Assembly (NCBI GenBank): GCA_964352985.1
Contig: CAYGUK010000108.1
Coordinates: 1 to 12,769 of the forward strand
Source: CAYGUK01 sp964352985
GTDB taxonomy: Bacteria; Pseudomonadota; Gammaproteobacteria; JAHCLG01
DNA length: 12,769 nucleotides
Direction of reading: 5' to 3'
Position 1 is the first letter of the stretch. Each line of letters starts with the position of its first letter. Both the position numbers and the translations under genes were made by a program. The notes beneath the pieces are model-generated. The model had not been told where the DNA came from. It searched no databases and saw nothing but the letters and a program-made list of their open reading frames with translations. Below, one piece after another: positions 7,303 to 12,769 of the stretch.

Positions 7303-7336
7303 ATAACATATTAAAGTAAAATAAGAAGCATTAGTT

Positions 7337-7435
7337 ATGTTATCAATAGAGCAATGTTATTCAACTTTATTAGAGTTACAAAAGAACCGCCAACCTCTAA
7401 CTGACGAATTTGTTTCAAATATCATTTTTGCTTAA
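7337..7435 (+). pseudogene. 5' fragment of a frameshifted orphan gene
   Basis: This 32-codon reading frame begins MLSIEQCYSTLLELQKNR and ends at TAA 7433-7435. At its end the frame starting after TGA 7402-7404 takes over and reads CLNKFVDDSFSGGDKQVVY, running without a stop into the long ORF at 7504. Adding one T to the five-T run at 7425-7429 would join both parts into one protein of about 237 residues (…EFVSNIIF-CLNKFVDD…). I therefore read this as the detached N-terminus of the gene whose remainder ends at 8049. Purine-rich AAGAAG (7323-7328) could be its ribosome site. A sequencing or assembly error in the T run would look the same. Confidence 0.55.
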
Positions 7436-7503
7436 ATAAATTTGTTGACGATTCTTTTTCTGGAGGTGACAAACAAGTTGTTTACGCACCTATTTTTTAT
7501 ACA

Positions 7504-8049
7504 ATGGTCAATGAACTAGTTAAAGTTATTCCATCAACTCCTGGAAATAATAGGTTAATCGAAAATGTTTATTATGCATTAGATGATTTATATCGCGTTC
7601 ATATTCCAAGAGCATTTGGTTTATTAGAAACAAAATATAGTCCAGAACATTTGTATTCTGAAGATCCAAATCTAGGTATTTCAAAATTTATTCACCAAAT
7701 AGTTGAAGAGGAACAGCAACGAGCGAGGTCTGGTCAAGTGTTATTATATCCTCATATGAAAGATTTTTATCAAGCTGTGGTGGAAGTATTTCTAAAAGAT
7801 AAAACCTATAGGGAAGAAAAACCATTACAAGTGACAATGGATTTATATGAATTAGAATGGCATTCCGTGAGTGAAAATCCCACTAAAAAGTTGTTTCCAC
7901 AAGATATAATAAGACTACTTCTTGCTTTTTCTTGTGATCAATCAGATAACCCAGCATTTATGATTAGATGTTTGACGAATCCAATATCTGAGATTATGGA
8001 AGAAGAATATACTTATGCTTTTTTTCGGAGAATGTTTTCATCAGGATAA
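7504..8049 (+). CDS. Orphan soluble protein, main part of a frameshifted gene
   Basis: I do not recognise this family. The intact ORF from ATG 7504 gives 181 residues, but coding-like sequence in the same frame extends back to about 7429 (CLNKFVDDSFSGGDKQ), and there is no Shine-Dalgarno close to 7504; GGAGGT at 7462-7467 is 36 bases away and lies inside that coding extension. The natural protein was therefore probably about 237 residues, starting at 7337 before a one-base loss. The sequence is mostly helical and acidic (IHQIVEEEQQRAR, EIMEEEYTYAFFRRMF), rich in tyrosine and phenylalanine, without signal peptide or membrane segment. It sits alone between the pump operon and the carbonic anhydrase gene, both on the same strand. 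Whether the present fragment is translated is unclear. Confidence 0.55.
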   Translation: MVNELVKVIPSTPGNNRLIENVYYALDDLYRVHIPRAFGLLETKYSPEHLYSEDPNLGISKFIHQIVEEEQQRARSGQVLLYPHMKDFYQAVVEVFLKDKTYREEKPLQVTMDLYELEWHSVSENPTKKLFPQDIIRLLLAFSCDQSDNPAFMIRCLTNPISEIMEEEYTYAFFRRMFSSG

Positions 8050-8115
8050 TTTATCTTATTCAAGGTGAAATGATCCCTTAAAATTTAACTCTCGCAATTT
8101 AATTTAAAAAAGCAG

Positions 8116-8121
8116 TATAAT
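8116..8121 (+). promoter_or_regulatory. -10 box of the carbonic anhydrase gene
   Basis: TATAAT at 8116-8121, 33 bases before the ATG at 8154, suggests a transcript starting near 8128 with a short leader. No strong -35 box is seen 16-18 bases upstream. The leader carries the ribosome site AAGGGA (8143-8148). Confidence 0.35.
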
Positions 8122-8153
8122 TTCATTTTAAAAATGCAATTTAAGGGACTAGC

Positions 8154-8867
8154 ATGAAACTAAAACACTTACTTATTGTTATTTCAACATTCTTTATCAT
8201 TAATACCTATGCTGTGACAAAGTCAACAACTGTCGAATTACAGCAATCGCTCACGCCGATTCAGGCATTACATATGCTGATACAAGGCAATGCCCGATAT
8301 GTTTCTGGGAACATGCGACAATATGATTATGCGAAAGAAATGAAAATAACGGAAAAAGGGCAACATCCCTTTGCTGTTATTTTAAATTGTATCGATTCAA
8401 GAAGTATTCCCGATATTATGCTCGATCAAGGATTGGGTAATATTTTTGTTACCAGAATTGCCGGTAATGTGGCTGATAAAAATGTGATTGGTAGTATGGA
8501 GTTTGCGACAGCTAAAGCTGGTACGCCATTAATTGCTGTAATTGGTCATACTAAATGTGGTGCAATTGCTGGGGCTTGTTCGCATGCTGCCAAATCTGCA
8601 AATTTGAAATATTTACTGAATCAAATTAATCCTGCCGTAAAATCAGTGAAAAAAATAGAAGGTAAAAAATTTAGTTGCGAAAGTGAACAAACAATCGATG
8701 CCATTGCTAAAGCAAATGTGCTCGCACAAATGCATTACATTTTAAAATCAAGTGATACGATTAAGAAATTAGTGAAAGAAGGTAAAGTTGAAGTCGTTGG
8801 TGGTATGCATGATATTTCTACAGGAAAAATAACTTTTTTTGATGGTAGTGGTAAGGTAATAAATTAA
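8154..8867 (+). CDS. Exported beta-class carbonic anhydrase
   Basis: A 237-residue zinc enzyme for reversible CO2 hydration to bicarbonate. An N-terminal signal peptide (about 1-20, ending NTYA before VTKS) predicts export to the periplasm; most bacterial beta enzymes are cytoplasmic. The zinc ligands of the beta class are all present: C79 in NCIDSR, and H132 and C135 in GHTKCGA. The catalytic Asp-Arg dyad is D81 and R83. The usual CSDSR motif reads CIDSR here. GNIFVTRIAGN (95-105) and SMEFA (114-118) are other family landmarks. AAGGGA at 8143-8148 is 5 bases before the ATG. It appears monocistronic, with its own -10 box and a terminator further downstream. Likely roles are supply of bicarbonate or buffering of the periplasm during growth in a host or acid niche; the physiological role is inference. 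Confidence 0.93.
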   Translation: MKLKHLLIVISTFFIINTYAVTKSTTVELQQSLTPIQALHMLIQGNARYVSGNMRQYDYAKEMKITEKGQHPFAVILNCIDSRSIPDIMLDQGLGNIFVTRIAGNVADKNVIGSMEFATAKAGTPLIAVIGHTKCGAIAGACSHAAKSANLKYLLNQINPAVKSVKKIEGKKFSCESEQTIDAIAKANVLAQMHYILKSSDTIKKLVKEGKVEVVGGMHDISTGKITFFDGSGKVIN

Positions 8868-8954
8868 TTTATAATGCCTCCAGTTAAATATCACTCATAT
8901 TTATTAAGTCATATTGGGGTTTATTTTCAGGATAGCGATTTTTAATCATTACCT

Positions 8955-8960
8955 TATAAT
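8955..8960 (+). promoter_or_regulatory. Possible -10 box upstream of the terminator and GH18 gene
   Basis: TATAAT at 8955-8960 would start RNA near 8967, before the hairpin at 9005-9034. If used, the GH18 transcript would have a leader of about 105 bases containing an intrinsic terminator. There is no good -35 partner. Confidence 0.25.
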
Positions 8961-9004
8961 TTCGCTGTTTAATTGATTAATGCAGAATTAGAGTTAAACT
9001 TTTT

Positions 9005-9041
9005 GTCACTTTCTAATTAACGTTAGGGAGTGACATTTTTT
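9005..9041 (+). terminator. Intrinsic terminator between carbonic anhydrase and GH18 genes
   Basis: GTCACTTTCTAA (9005-9016) pairs with TTAGGGAGTGAC (9023-9034) as a 12-bp stem (ten Watson-Crick pairs and two adjacent G-U pairs) around the loop TTAACG, followed by A and six T (9036-9041). It is oriented to end plus-strand transcripts from the carbonic anhydrase gene, 138 bases after its stop codon. It is only 31 bases before the GH18 start codon. Confidence 0.7.
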
Positions 9042-9072
9042 AATAATGTTTTAAAAAACTTGATGGTGAAAT

Positions 9073-10125
9073 ATGATTATTAAATTTGTCTTTGTTATTA
9101 TTGTTTTTTGTTTTGTCAATGTTTTTACATTCACCTTTGCTGAGTCGAACAAAATAAATTCAAACAATTCAACTTTTATATTTTCACCTTATAAAGATAC
9201 ATCGATTAATATGGATTGGAATACCAATATTATTAGCACCAAATTAAATAATCCCAAAGAAGCGATGCCAAGTCCTTTAGTGCCTTTTTTACAGTCGATT
9301 GGTAATCATGCTATTACTCTGGCTTTTGCCTCGGGGACGTGTCAACAAGAATCTTGGGGTGGTGTGCCTGGACAAGCTTTAGCGAATGCGAATTTACCTT
9401 TACTACAAAAAGATAACATAAATTATATTATTGCATCCGGTGGCGCTGCGGGTACGTTTACTTGTAATTCAGTGACGGATCTTGAAAACTTTGTTAATCG
9501 CTATCGTGAAATAAATGGTGTGGTTTCTCCAAATTTTGTTGGGCTTGATTATGATATTGAAGGTGGGAATCAACAACAAATTCAAACGCTCATTAAAACA
9601 ACGGCAGATTTACAAAAACAACAAATGCCCTCATTGAGGGTGTCGTTAACTGTTGCAACTTTAGCGAATGGCACAGATACTTTAAACGTTTATGGGCAAT
9701 GGGCTTTGGCTGCGGCGAAGGATTCTGGTTTAAATTATGACGTGAATTTAATGGTCATGGATTATGGTGGATTAAGTAATTGTCAATTAAATAAAGCAGG
9801 TAATGCGTGTGATATGGCGCTTTCGGCATCCTATGCTGCAAAAGCTGTCAGTGCAAAATATAATATTCCATTATCGCACATCGAATTAACACCAATGATT
9901 GGCGACAATGATAGTCAAGGTGAAACAACTTCAGTTGATGATCTTAAAGCTATCGCACAATTTGTAAAAGCAAACAATTTAGCAGGGCTTCATTATTGGT
10001 CGTTTGATCGTGATACACCTTGTCATTCGACCTCGAATAATATAAATGCATCACCCATTTGTAATAATGTGCCAGGCGCTGAGACTTTAGCTTACGATAA
10101 AGCGGTGCTTAGCGTTTTAAATTAA
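9073..10125 (+). CDS. Secreted GH18 chitinase-like glycoside hydrolase
   Basis: A 350-residue protein with an N-terminal signal peptide (about 1-23, ending TFTFA before ESNK) and one GH18 catalytic TIM barrel; no separate chitin-binding domain is apparent. The active-site strand reads FVGLDYDIEGG (155-165), carrying D159, D161 and the catalytic acid E163; the first Asp of the canonical DxxDxDxE motif is V156. SGGAAGTF (122-129) matches the SxGG strand, VMDYGG carries the later Met-x-Tyr motif, and HYWSFDRD gives the C-terminal tryptophan strand. Six cysteines in the mature part suggest periplasmic or extracellular disulfides. GH18 enzymes hydrolyse beta-1,4 bonds in chitin or related GlcNAc polymers by substrate-assisted catalysis. 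The ATG at 9073 has only a closely spaced GGTGA (9065-9069). The gene ends 5 bases from a convergent gene. A substrate other than chitin, such as host N-glycan or peptidoglycan, cannot be excluded. Confidence 0.9.
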   Translation: MIIKFVFVIIVFCFVNVFTFTFAESNKINSNNSTFIFSPYKDTSINMDWNTNIISTKLNNPKEAMPSPLVPFLQSIGNHAITLAFASGTCQQESWGGVPGQALANANLPLLQKDNINYIIASGGAAGTFTCNSVTDLENFVNRYREINGVVSPNFVGLDYDIEGGNQQQIQTLIKTTADLQKQQMPSLRVSLTVATLANGTDTLNVYGQWALAAAKDSGLNYDVNLMVMDYGGLSNCQLNKAGNACDMALSASYAAKAVSAKYNIPLSHIELTPMIGDNDSQGETTSVDDLKAIAQFVKANNLAGLHYWSFDRDTPCHSTSNNINASPICNNVPGAETLAYDKAVLSVLN

Positions 10126-10130
10126 TAAGG

Positions 10131-11120
10131 CTAGCTCAAGCTGCCCATTGTGAGTGATGAATAGTTAATAGGATTGTTATCCGTATTATATTTCATACAA
10201 GCTTTTAATGTTGCGCTGAAAAATGAATTTAAATCTCGTGTTTCTTGAAACTCGATTTTTAATTCCAATAGTGTTTCTATAATGGGTTGGCGTATGATTA
10301 ATTGTTTATTTGCTTCTAATGTTTTTTCGTATAATATTAAATCGTCATATAAACGTGAAAAGCAACACCAAGTTAATCGTTCACGACTTTCACTAAATTT
10401 ATCTTTAATATCTTTAAAGCATTCTAAAGTTTTTATTTCTAATGTTGAGCAGTCAATCTCTGCGATTTTTTTTTCGAAGATTTCTAGAAATTGATCATCA
10501 ATATCTTCGTTAACGCCAAATTTTTCAATTTCTGACATGATAAGGCTAGGTGTCATCCCATGTGTAGCGTGGCTGCTTTTTTGTTTTTTTAGTGGTCTTT
10601 CTACTTCTTCTTCAATTCTAAGTGAATCCTCTTCGTTATTTATCTCATCAAAAAACCGGACTTTAGTTCCTTTTAACTTTGATAATGTTTTATTGGATGA
10701 TTTATTTAAAGCGCAAAAACTAATTTTTGATAAAATAATAGAAGAATTGTTAGTGTTGAACTGAGTAGATTCAGGTAGAGCCACTATGGTATGATTTATG
10801 AAAAATTCTACAATGTCTTTATGATTGCCAAAACTGATTAAAAAATCACAATTTTCTACATTAATATTATATTCATTTTGGAGATATTGACTGGGATTAA
10901 ATTGCAAATGAGATATTTTAACAACCCCTCCGATATTTTTTAACGTACTTTTTTCAAATTTACGATCTTTTTCTTCATAAAATAGAAGATATATATCTTG
11001 AGTTGAAATGCCCCGTACTTTAAATAATTTTTTTAAGCTTTCAAATTTTTGGATATTACAGTGATTATAACAAACTTGAATATCTTCAATCCATGCTACG
11101 GGTAACTTGATTATTATCAT
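10131..11120 (-). CDS. Orphan 329-residue protein, possible secreted effector
   Basis: I do not recognise this family. The start at 11120 (MIIIKLPVAW) is chosen over the in-frame ATG at 11150 because AAAGGA (minus strand, 11132-11127) stands 6 bases before it. There is no signal peptide or membrane segment. The N-terminal half is cysteine-containing (VCYNHCNIQKF) and rich in short hydrophobic strands; a middle low-complexity acidic-to-basic switch reads NNEEDSLRIEEEVERPLKKQKSS, where RPLKKQK resembles a monopartite nuclear localisation signal; the C-terminal half is predicted helical with many Glu, Lys and Leu, and the tail is Ser-rich (NYSSLTMGSLS). In a host-associated bacterium these traits are compatible with a translocated effector, but none is diagnostic. 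It is downstream of and co-oriented with the transporter gene (142-base gap) and convergent with the GH18 gene. Confidence 0.75.
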   Translation of the reverse strand: MIIIKLPVAWIEDIQVCYNHCNIQKFESLKKLFKVRGISTQDIYLLFYEEKDRKFEKSTLKNIGGVVKISHLQFNPSQYLQNEYNINVENCDFLISFGNHKDIVEFFINHTIVALPESTQFNTNNSSIILSKISFCALNKSSNKTLSKLKGTKVRFFDEINNEEDSLRIEEEVERPLKKQKSSHATHGMTPSLIMSEIEKFGVNEDIDDQFLEIFEKKIAEIDCSTLEIKTLECFKDIKDKFSESRERLTWCCFSRLYDDLILYEKTLEANKQLIIRQPIIETLLELKIEFQETRDLNSFFSATLKACMKYNTDNNPINYSSLTMGSLS

Positions 11121-11126
11121 CGTTAT

Positions 11127-11132
11127 TCCTTT
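11127..11132 (-). promoter_or_regulatory. Ribosome binding site that sets the orphan gene start
   Basis: On the minus strand AAAGGA is followed by six bases (ATAACG) and then ATG at 11120-11118. No comparable site precedes the longer-ORF start at 11150, so the ten extra residues are probably untranslated. Confidence 0.7.
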
Positions 11133-11262
11133 AATTTTTATTTGATGCAAGGGTAATCGATTAATATCAAATTAAAATTGGATTAAATTACTTATTTTTA
11201 TGATCGATATAAGTTAATCGCGTAATTATTGCTAGGAATTAAAATTTTATACCAAATAATAA

Positions 11263-12669
11263 TTAACTAATCTGTCTACCTAAATCACGTAATTTTTTAC
11301 CGGCGATTAAATTTTCTTCGATGAGTTCTAAACTTATCCCTGTGGTTTCCGGCACAAAATAATAACTAAATAAAAGCGTAATAACACACATAACACCATA
11401 AAGCCAAAATGTTGTTGCAGGACCAAACGCTTTAACAATGCTTAAAAAAGTCAGCGCAACTAAAAAATTGGCTAGCCACTGCATCGCGGTGACAAAACTC
11501 ATGGCCATCCCGCGCACTTCGAGCGGATATATTTCAGAAATAATTAACCAAAATAATGAGCCAATACTCACGGAATAACCCATAATATAAATAAATAAAA
11601 AGATAACAGTAATCTTTGATAATAAAGCTGAAGATAAACCTGAATAAAAAGCATAGCCGACAATGGCTAAGCTCATCGCTGCGATTGCTATGCCAATCAT
11701 TAGTAATTTTCGCCGGCCAATGTGATCGATAATGATGAGAGTGACAATACTAGCAATCATGTTCATTACACCCATGCCGAATGTTGCCCATAGTTGTTGT
11801 TCGGGTGTTTTCAAACCTGCGGCTTTAAAAATATAAGGGCCATAGTACATGACTGTATTAATGCCCACAAATTGTTGTAATACACCGAGCATAATACCAA
11901 CTATTAATACACCAATTATTTTTTTTGAAAAAATATTTCGCCAGCGTGTTGATTTCATCACAAGACTTTGTTGAATGTCATCAATTTCTGTCTGAATCAG
12001 TTGATGATTTTGTGTAGAAAATCGAATTTTACTCAGCACTGTTTTTGCTTTGTCTACAAAATTATTTAACACCAACCAGCGTGGGGTTTCTGGAACAAAT
12101 AACATGCCAATCAATAATAGTAGTGCAGGGATCACACATGTTGCAAACATTAAGCGCCATGAGTGAGTGGGCACAAGCCACTCGTCAATTAAAAAAGCTA
12201 AGGCTTCGCCGCCTGTAATCGCAATGGCATTGATTAATACCAAGGCACCACGATGTTTAGCCGTTGATACTTCGGAAATATAAAGTGGCACGATATAAGA
12301 AGAAATTCCAATGGCAAGACCGATGATTAAACGCCCGATGATCACCGTGATAATATTCGATCCGAATGTAGCAATAATCGTACCCAGGATAAATAATACA
12401 CTGACGATAATTAACATGCGTCGCCGACCGAAAAGATCAGCTAATTTGCCACTAATTAACGCACCAAATAAGGCACCAAGAACAACACAACTGACAACTA
12501 ATTCTTGTAGAAAAGTGGAAATATGAAAATCTTGACTCAAATAAATTAAGGCACCTGAAATAATGCCCGTATCATAACCGAATAATAAACCACCAATTGC
12601 AGCGATGCTCGCAATCATAATTAAAAATAGCCGAGAATGTGAAGCGTGTTGTTTTGTTAAATTTTGCAT
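11263..12669 (-). CDS. MFS sugar porter, probable sugar or polyol:proton symporter
   Basis: A 468-residue, 12-helix major facilitator of the sugar porter family (XylE/GalP/AraE and inositol carriers), full length. Signatures: GGLLFGYDTGIISGAL (26-41) with D33, LADLFGRRR (77-84), GRLIIGLAIGISSYIVPLYISEV (start 112), PETPRWL (193-199) at the end of helix 6, LQQFVGIN (264-271) with the sugar-contacting Q265, Q266 and N271, DHIGRRK (315-321), WLIISEIYPLEVRG (374-387) with conserved W374, and PETTGISLE (440-448). By eye, the glutamine of the usual NQLAIT motif in helix 5 (XylE Q168, GLUT1 Q161) is A148 (NAIAITGGE), so substrate preference may differ from xylose or galactose; inositol or another polyol is possible. 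The ATG at 12669 directly follows a two-codon ORF. It is probably transcribed from an extended -10 promoter and could continue into the downstream orphan gene. Confidence 0.92.
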   Translation of the reverse strand: MQNLTKQHASHSRLFLIMIASIAAIGGLLFGYDTGIISGALIYLSQDFHISTFLQELVVSCVVLGALFGALISGKLADLFGRRRMLIIVSVLFILGTIIATFGSNIITVIIGRLIIGLAIGISSYIVPLYISEVSTAKHRGALVLINAIAITGGEALAFLIDEWLVPTHSWRLMFATCVIPALLLLIGMLFVPETPRWLVLNNFVDKAKTVLSKIRFSTQNHQLIQTEIDDIQQSLVMKSTRWRNIFSKKIIGVLIVGIMLGVLQQFVGINTVMYYGPYIFKAAGLKTPEQQLWATFGMGVMNMIASIVTLIIIDHIGRRKLLMIGIAIAAMSLAIVGYAFYSGLSSALLSKITVIFLFIYIMGYSVSIGSLFWLIISEIYPLEVRGMAMSFVTAMQWLANFLVALTFLSIVKAFGPATTFWLYGVMCVITLLFSYYFVPETTGISLELIEENLIAGKKLRDLGRQIS

Positions 12670-12678
12670 TTAGTCCAT
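12670..12678 (-). other. Two-codon ORF abutting the transporter start
   Basis: On the minus strand the bases before the transporter read ATG-GAC-TAA-ATG, all in one frame: a start, one codon and a stop, with the transporter ATG immediately after. The Shine-Dalgarno-like AGGTG (12687-12683) is 4 bases before the first ATG and 13 bases before the second, so initiation may favour the minimal ORF and the transporter may depend on reinitiation. Confidence 0.4.
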
Positions 12679-12701
12679 TATTCACCTATCAGTGATGCTA
12701 G

Positions 12702-12730
12702 ATTATAGCAAATTAAATTTCAATTTATCA
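12702..12730 (-). promoter_or_regulatory. Extended -10 promoter of the sugar porter gene
   Basis: On the minus strand TGCTATAAT gives a perfect -10 (12707-12702) with the extended TGn element. TGATAA (12730-12725) sits 17 bases upstream as a weak -35. Transcription would start near 12695, leaving a leader of about 25 bases before the transporter ATG. Confidence 0.55.
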
Positions 12731-12769
12731 ATGTATTAGCGATTTTCAACAAATTCATCAGATTGATTT

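Noticed and set aside
8874..8945. 23-codon ORF starting MPPVKYHSY after the carbonic anhydrase gene
   Set aside because: No Shine-Dalgarno and no recognisable peptide; its length is within chance expectation for an intergenic gap.
10282..10764. Plus-strand ORFs at 10282-10494 and 10537-10764
   Set aside because: Both lie antisense within the orphan minus-strand gene and read as Ser/Phe/Leu-rich sequence expected from the complement of its Glu/Lys/Arg codons.
11154..11170. TTAATAT and the palindrome TAATCGATTA upstream of the orphan gene as a PmrA-like or other operator
   Set aside because: Orientation and completeness do not fit a PmrA box, and short AT-rich palindromes are frequent here.
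12311..12526. Plus-strand 71-codon ORF opposite the transporter
   Set aside because: It is the antisense of conserved sugar-porter motifs and has no independent support.
1..12769. CRISPR array, tRNA, rRNA or complete insertion sequence
   Set aside because: No regularly spaced repeats, no tRNA-like cloverleaf and no transposase were seen on reading both strands.

Overview
The window is AT-rich DNA with compact bacterial genes, ATG starts and Shine-Dalgarno sites. Gene types and protein style (SqrR/BigR-like ArsR regulator, RND pump, exported beta-carbonic anhydrase, secreted GH18 enzyme, Lys-rich orphan protein, sugar-porter MFS protein) suggest a low-GC gammaproteobacterium, perhaps of the Legionellales or similar host-associated group. 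This placement is inference from composition and gene content; no rRNA or marker gene is present.

Layout. 1-195 (minus) holds the interrupted 5' end of a DNA-binding-like reading frame leaving the left edge. 267-2300 (plus) is a large multi-pass membrane protein of GT-C glycosyltransferase style. 2301-2562 is a non-coding gap with a GC-richer, strongly palindromic block (about 2358-2500) that looks like a mobile repeat or structured RNA. 2599-7237 (plus) is an apparent three-gene operon: an ArsR-family repressor with two cysteines spaced as in the SqrR/BigR/HlyU sulfur sensors, a periplasmic adaptor and an RND inner-membrane pump (adaptor and pump overlap by 11 bp). The palindrome CTAANTTAG occurs twice in the regulator promoter and once before the adaptor. 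7337-8049 (plus) is an orphan gene that appears split by a one-base deletion in a T run. 8154-8867 (plus) is an exported beta-carbonic anhydrase. 9005-9041 is a good intrinsic terminator. 9073-10125 (plus) is a secreted GH18 chitinase-like enzyme. 10131-11120 (minus) is an orphan 329-aa protein, and 11263-12669 (minus) is a sugar-porter MFS transporter.

How they may work together. The clearest functional unit is the regulator-adaptor-pump cluster: a thiol-switch repressor that would release its operators on oxidation or persulfidation and so induce efflux; no outer-membrane TolC-type partner is present. The other genes look like independent units. The GH18 enzyme and the sugar-porter protein could be linked in carbohydrate scavenging, but they are on opposite strands and separated by the orphan gene, so this is only a suggestion. 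The most interesting items are the predicted reactive-sulfur-controlled pump with its repeated operator, the palindromic intergenic element, the frameshifted orphan, and a two-codon ORF abutting the transporter start.
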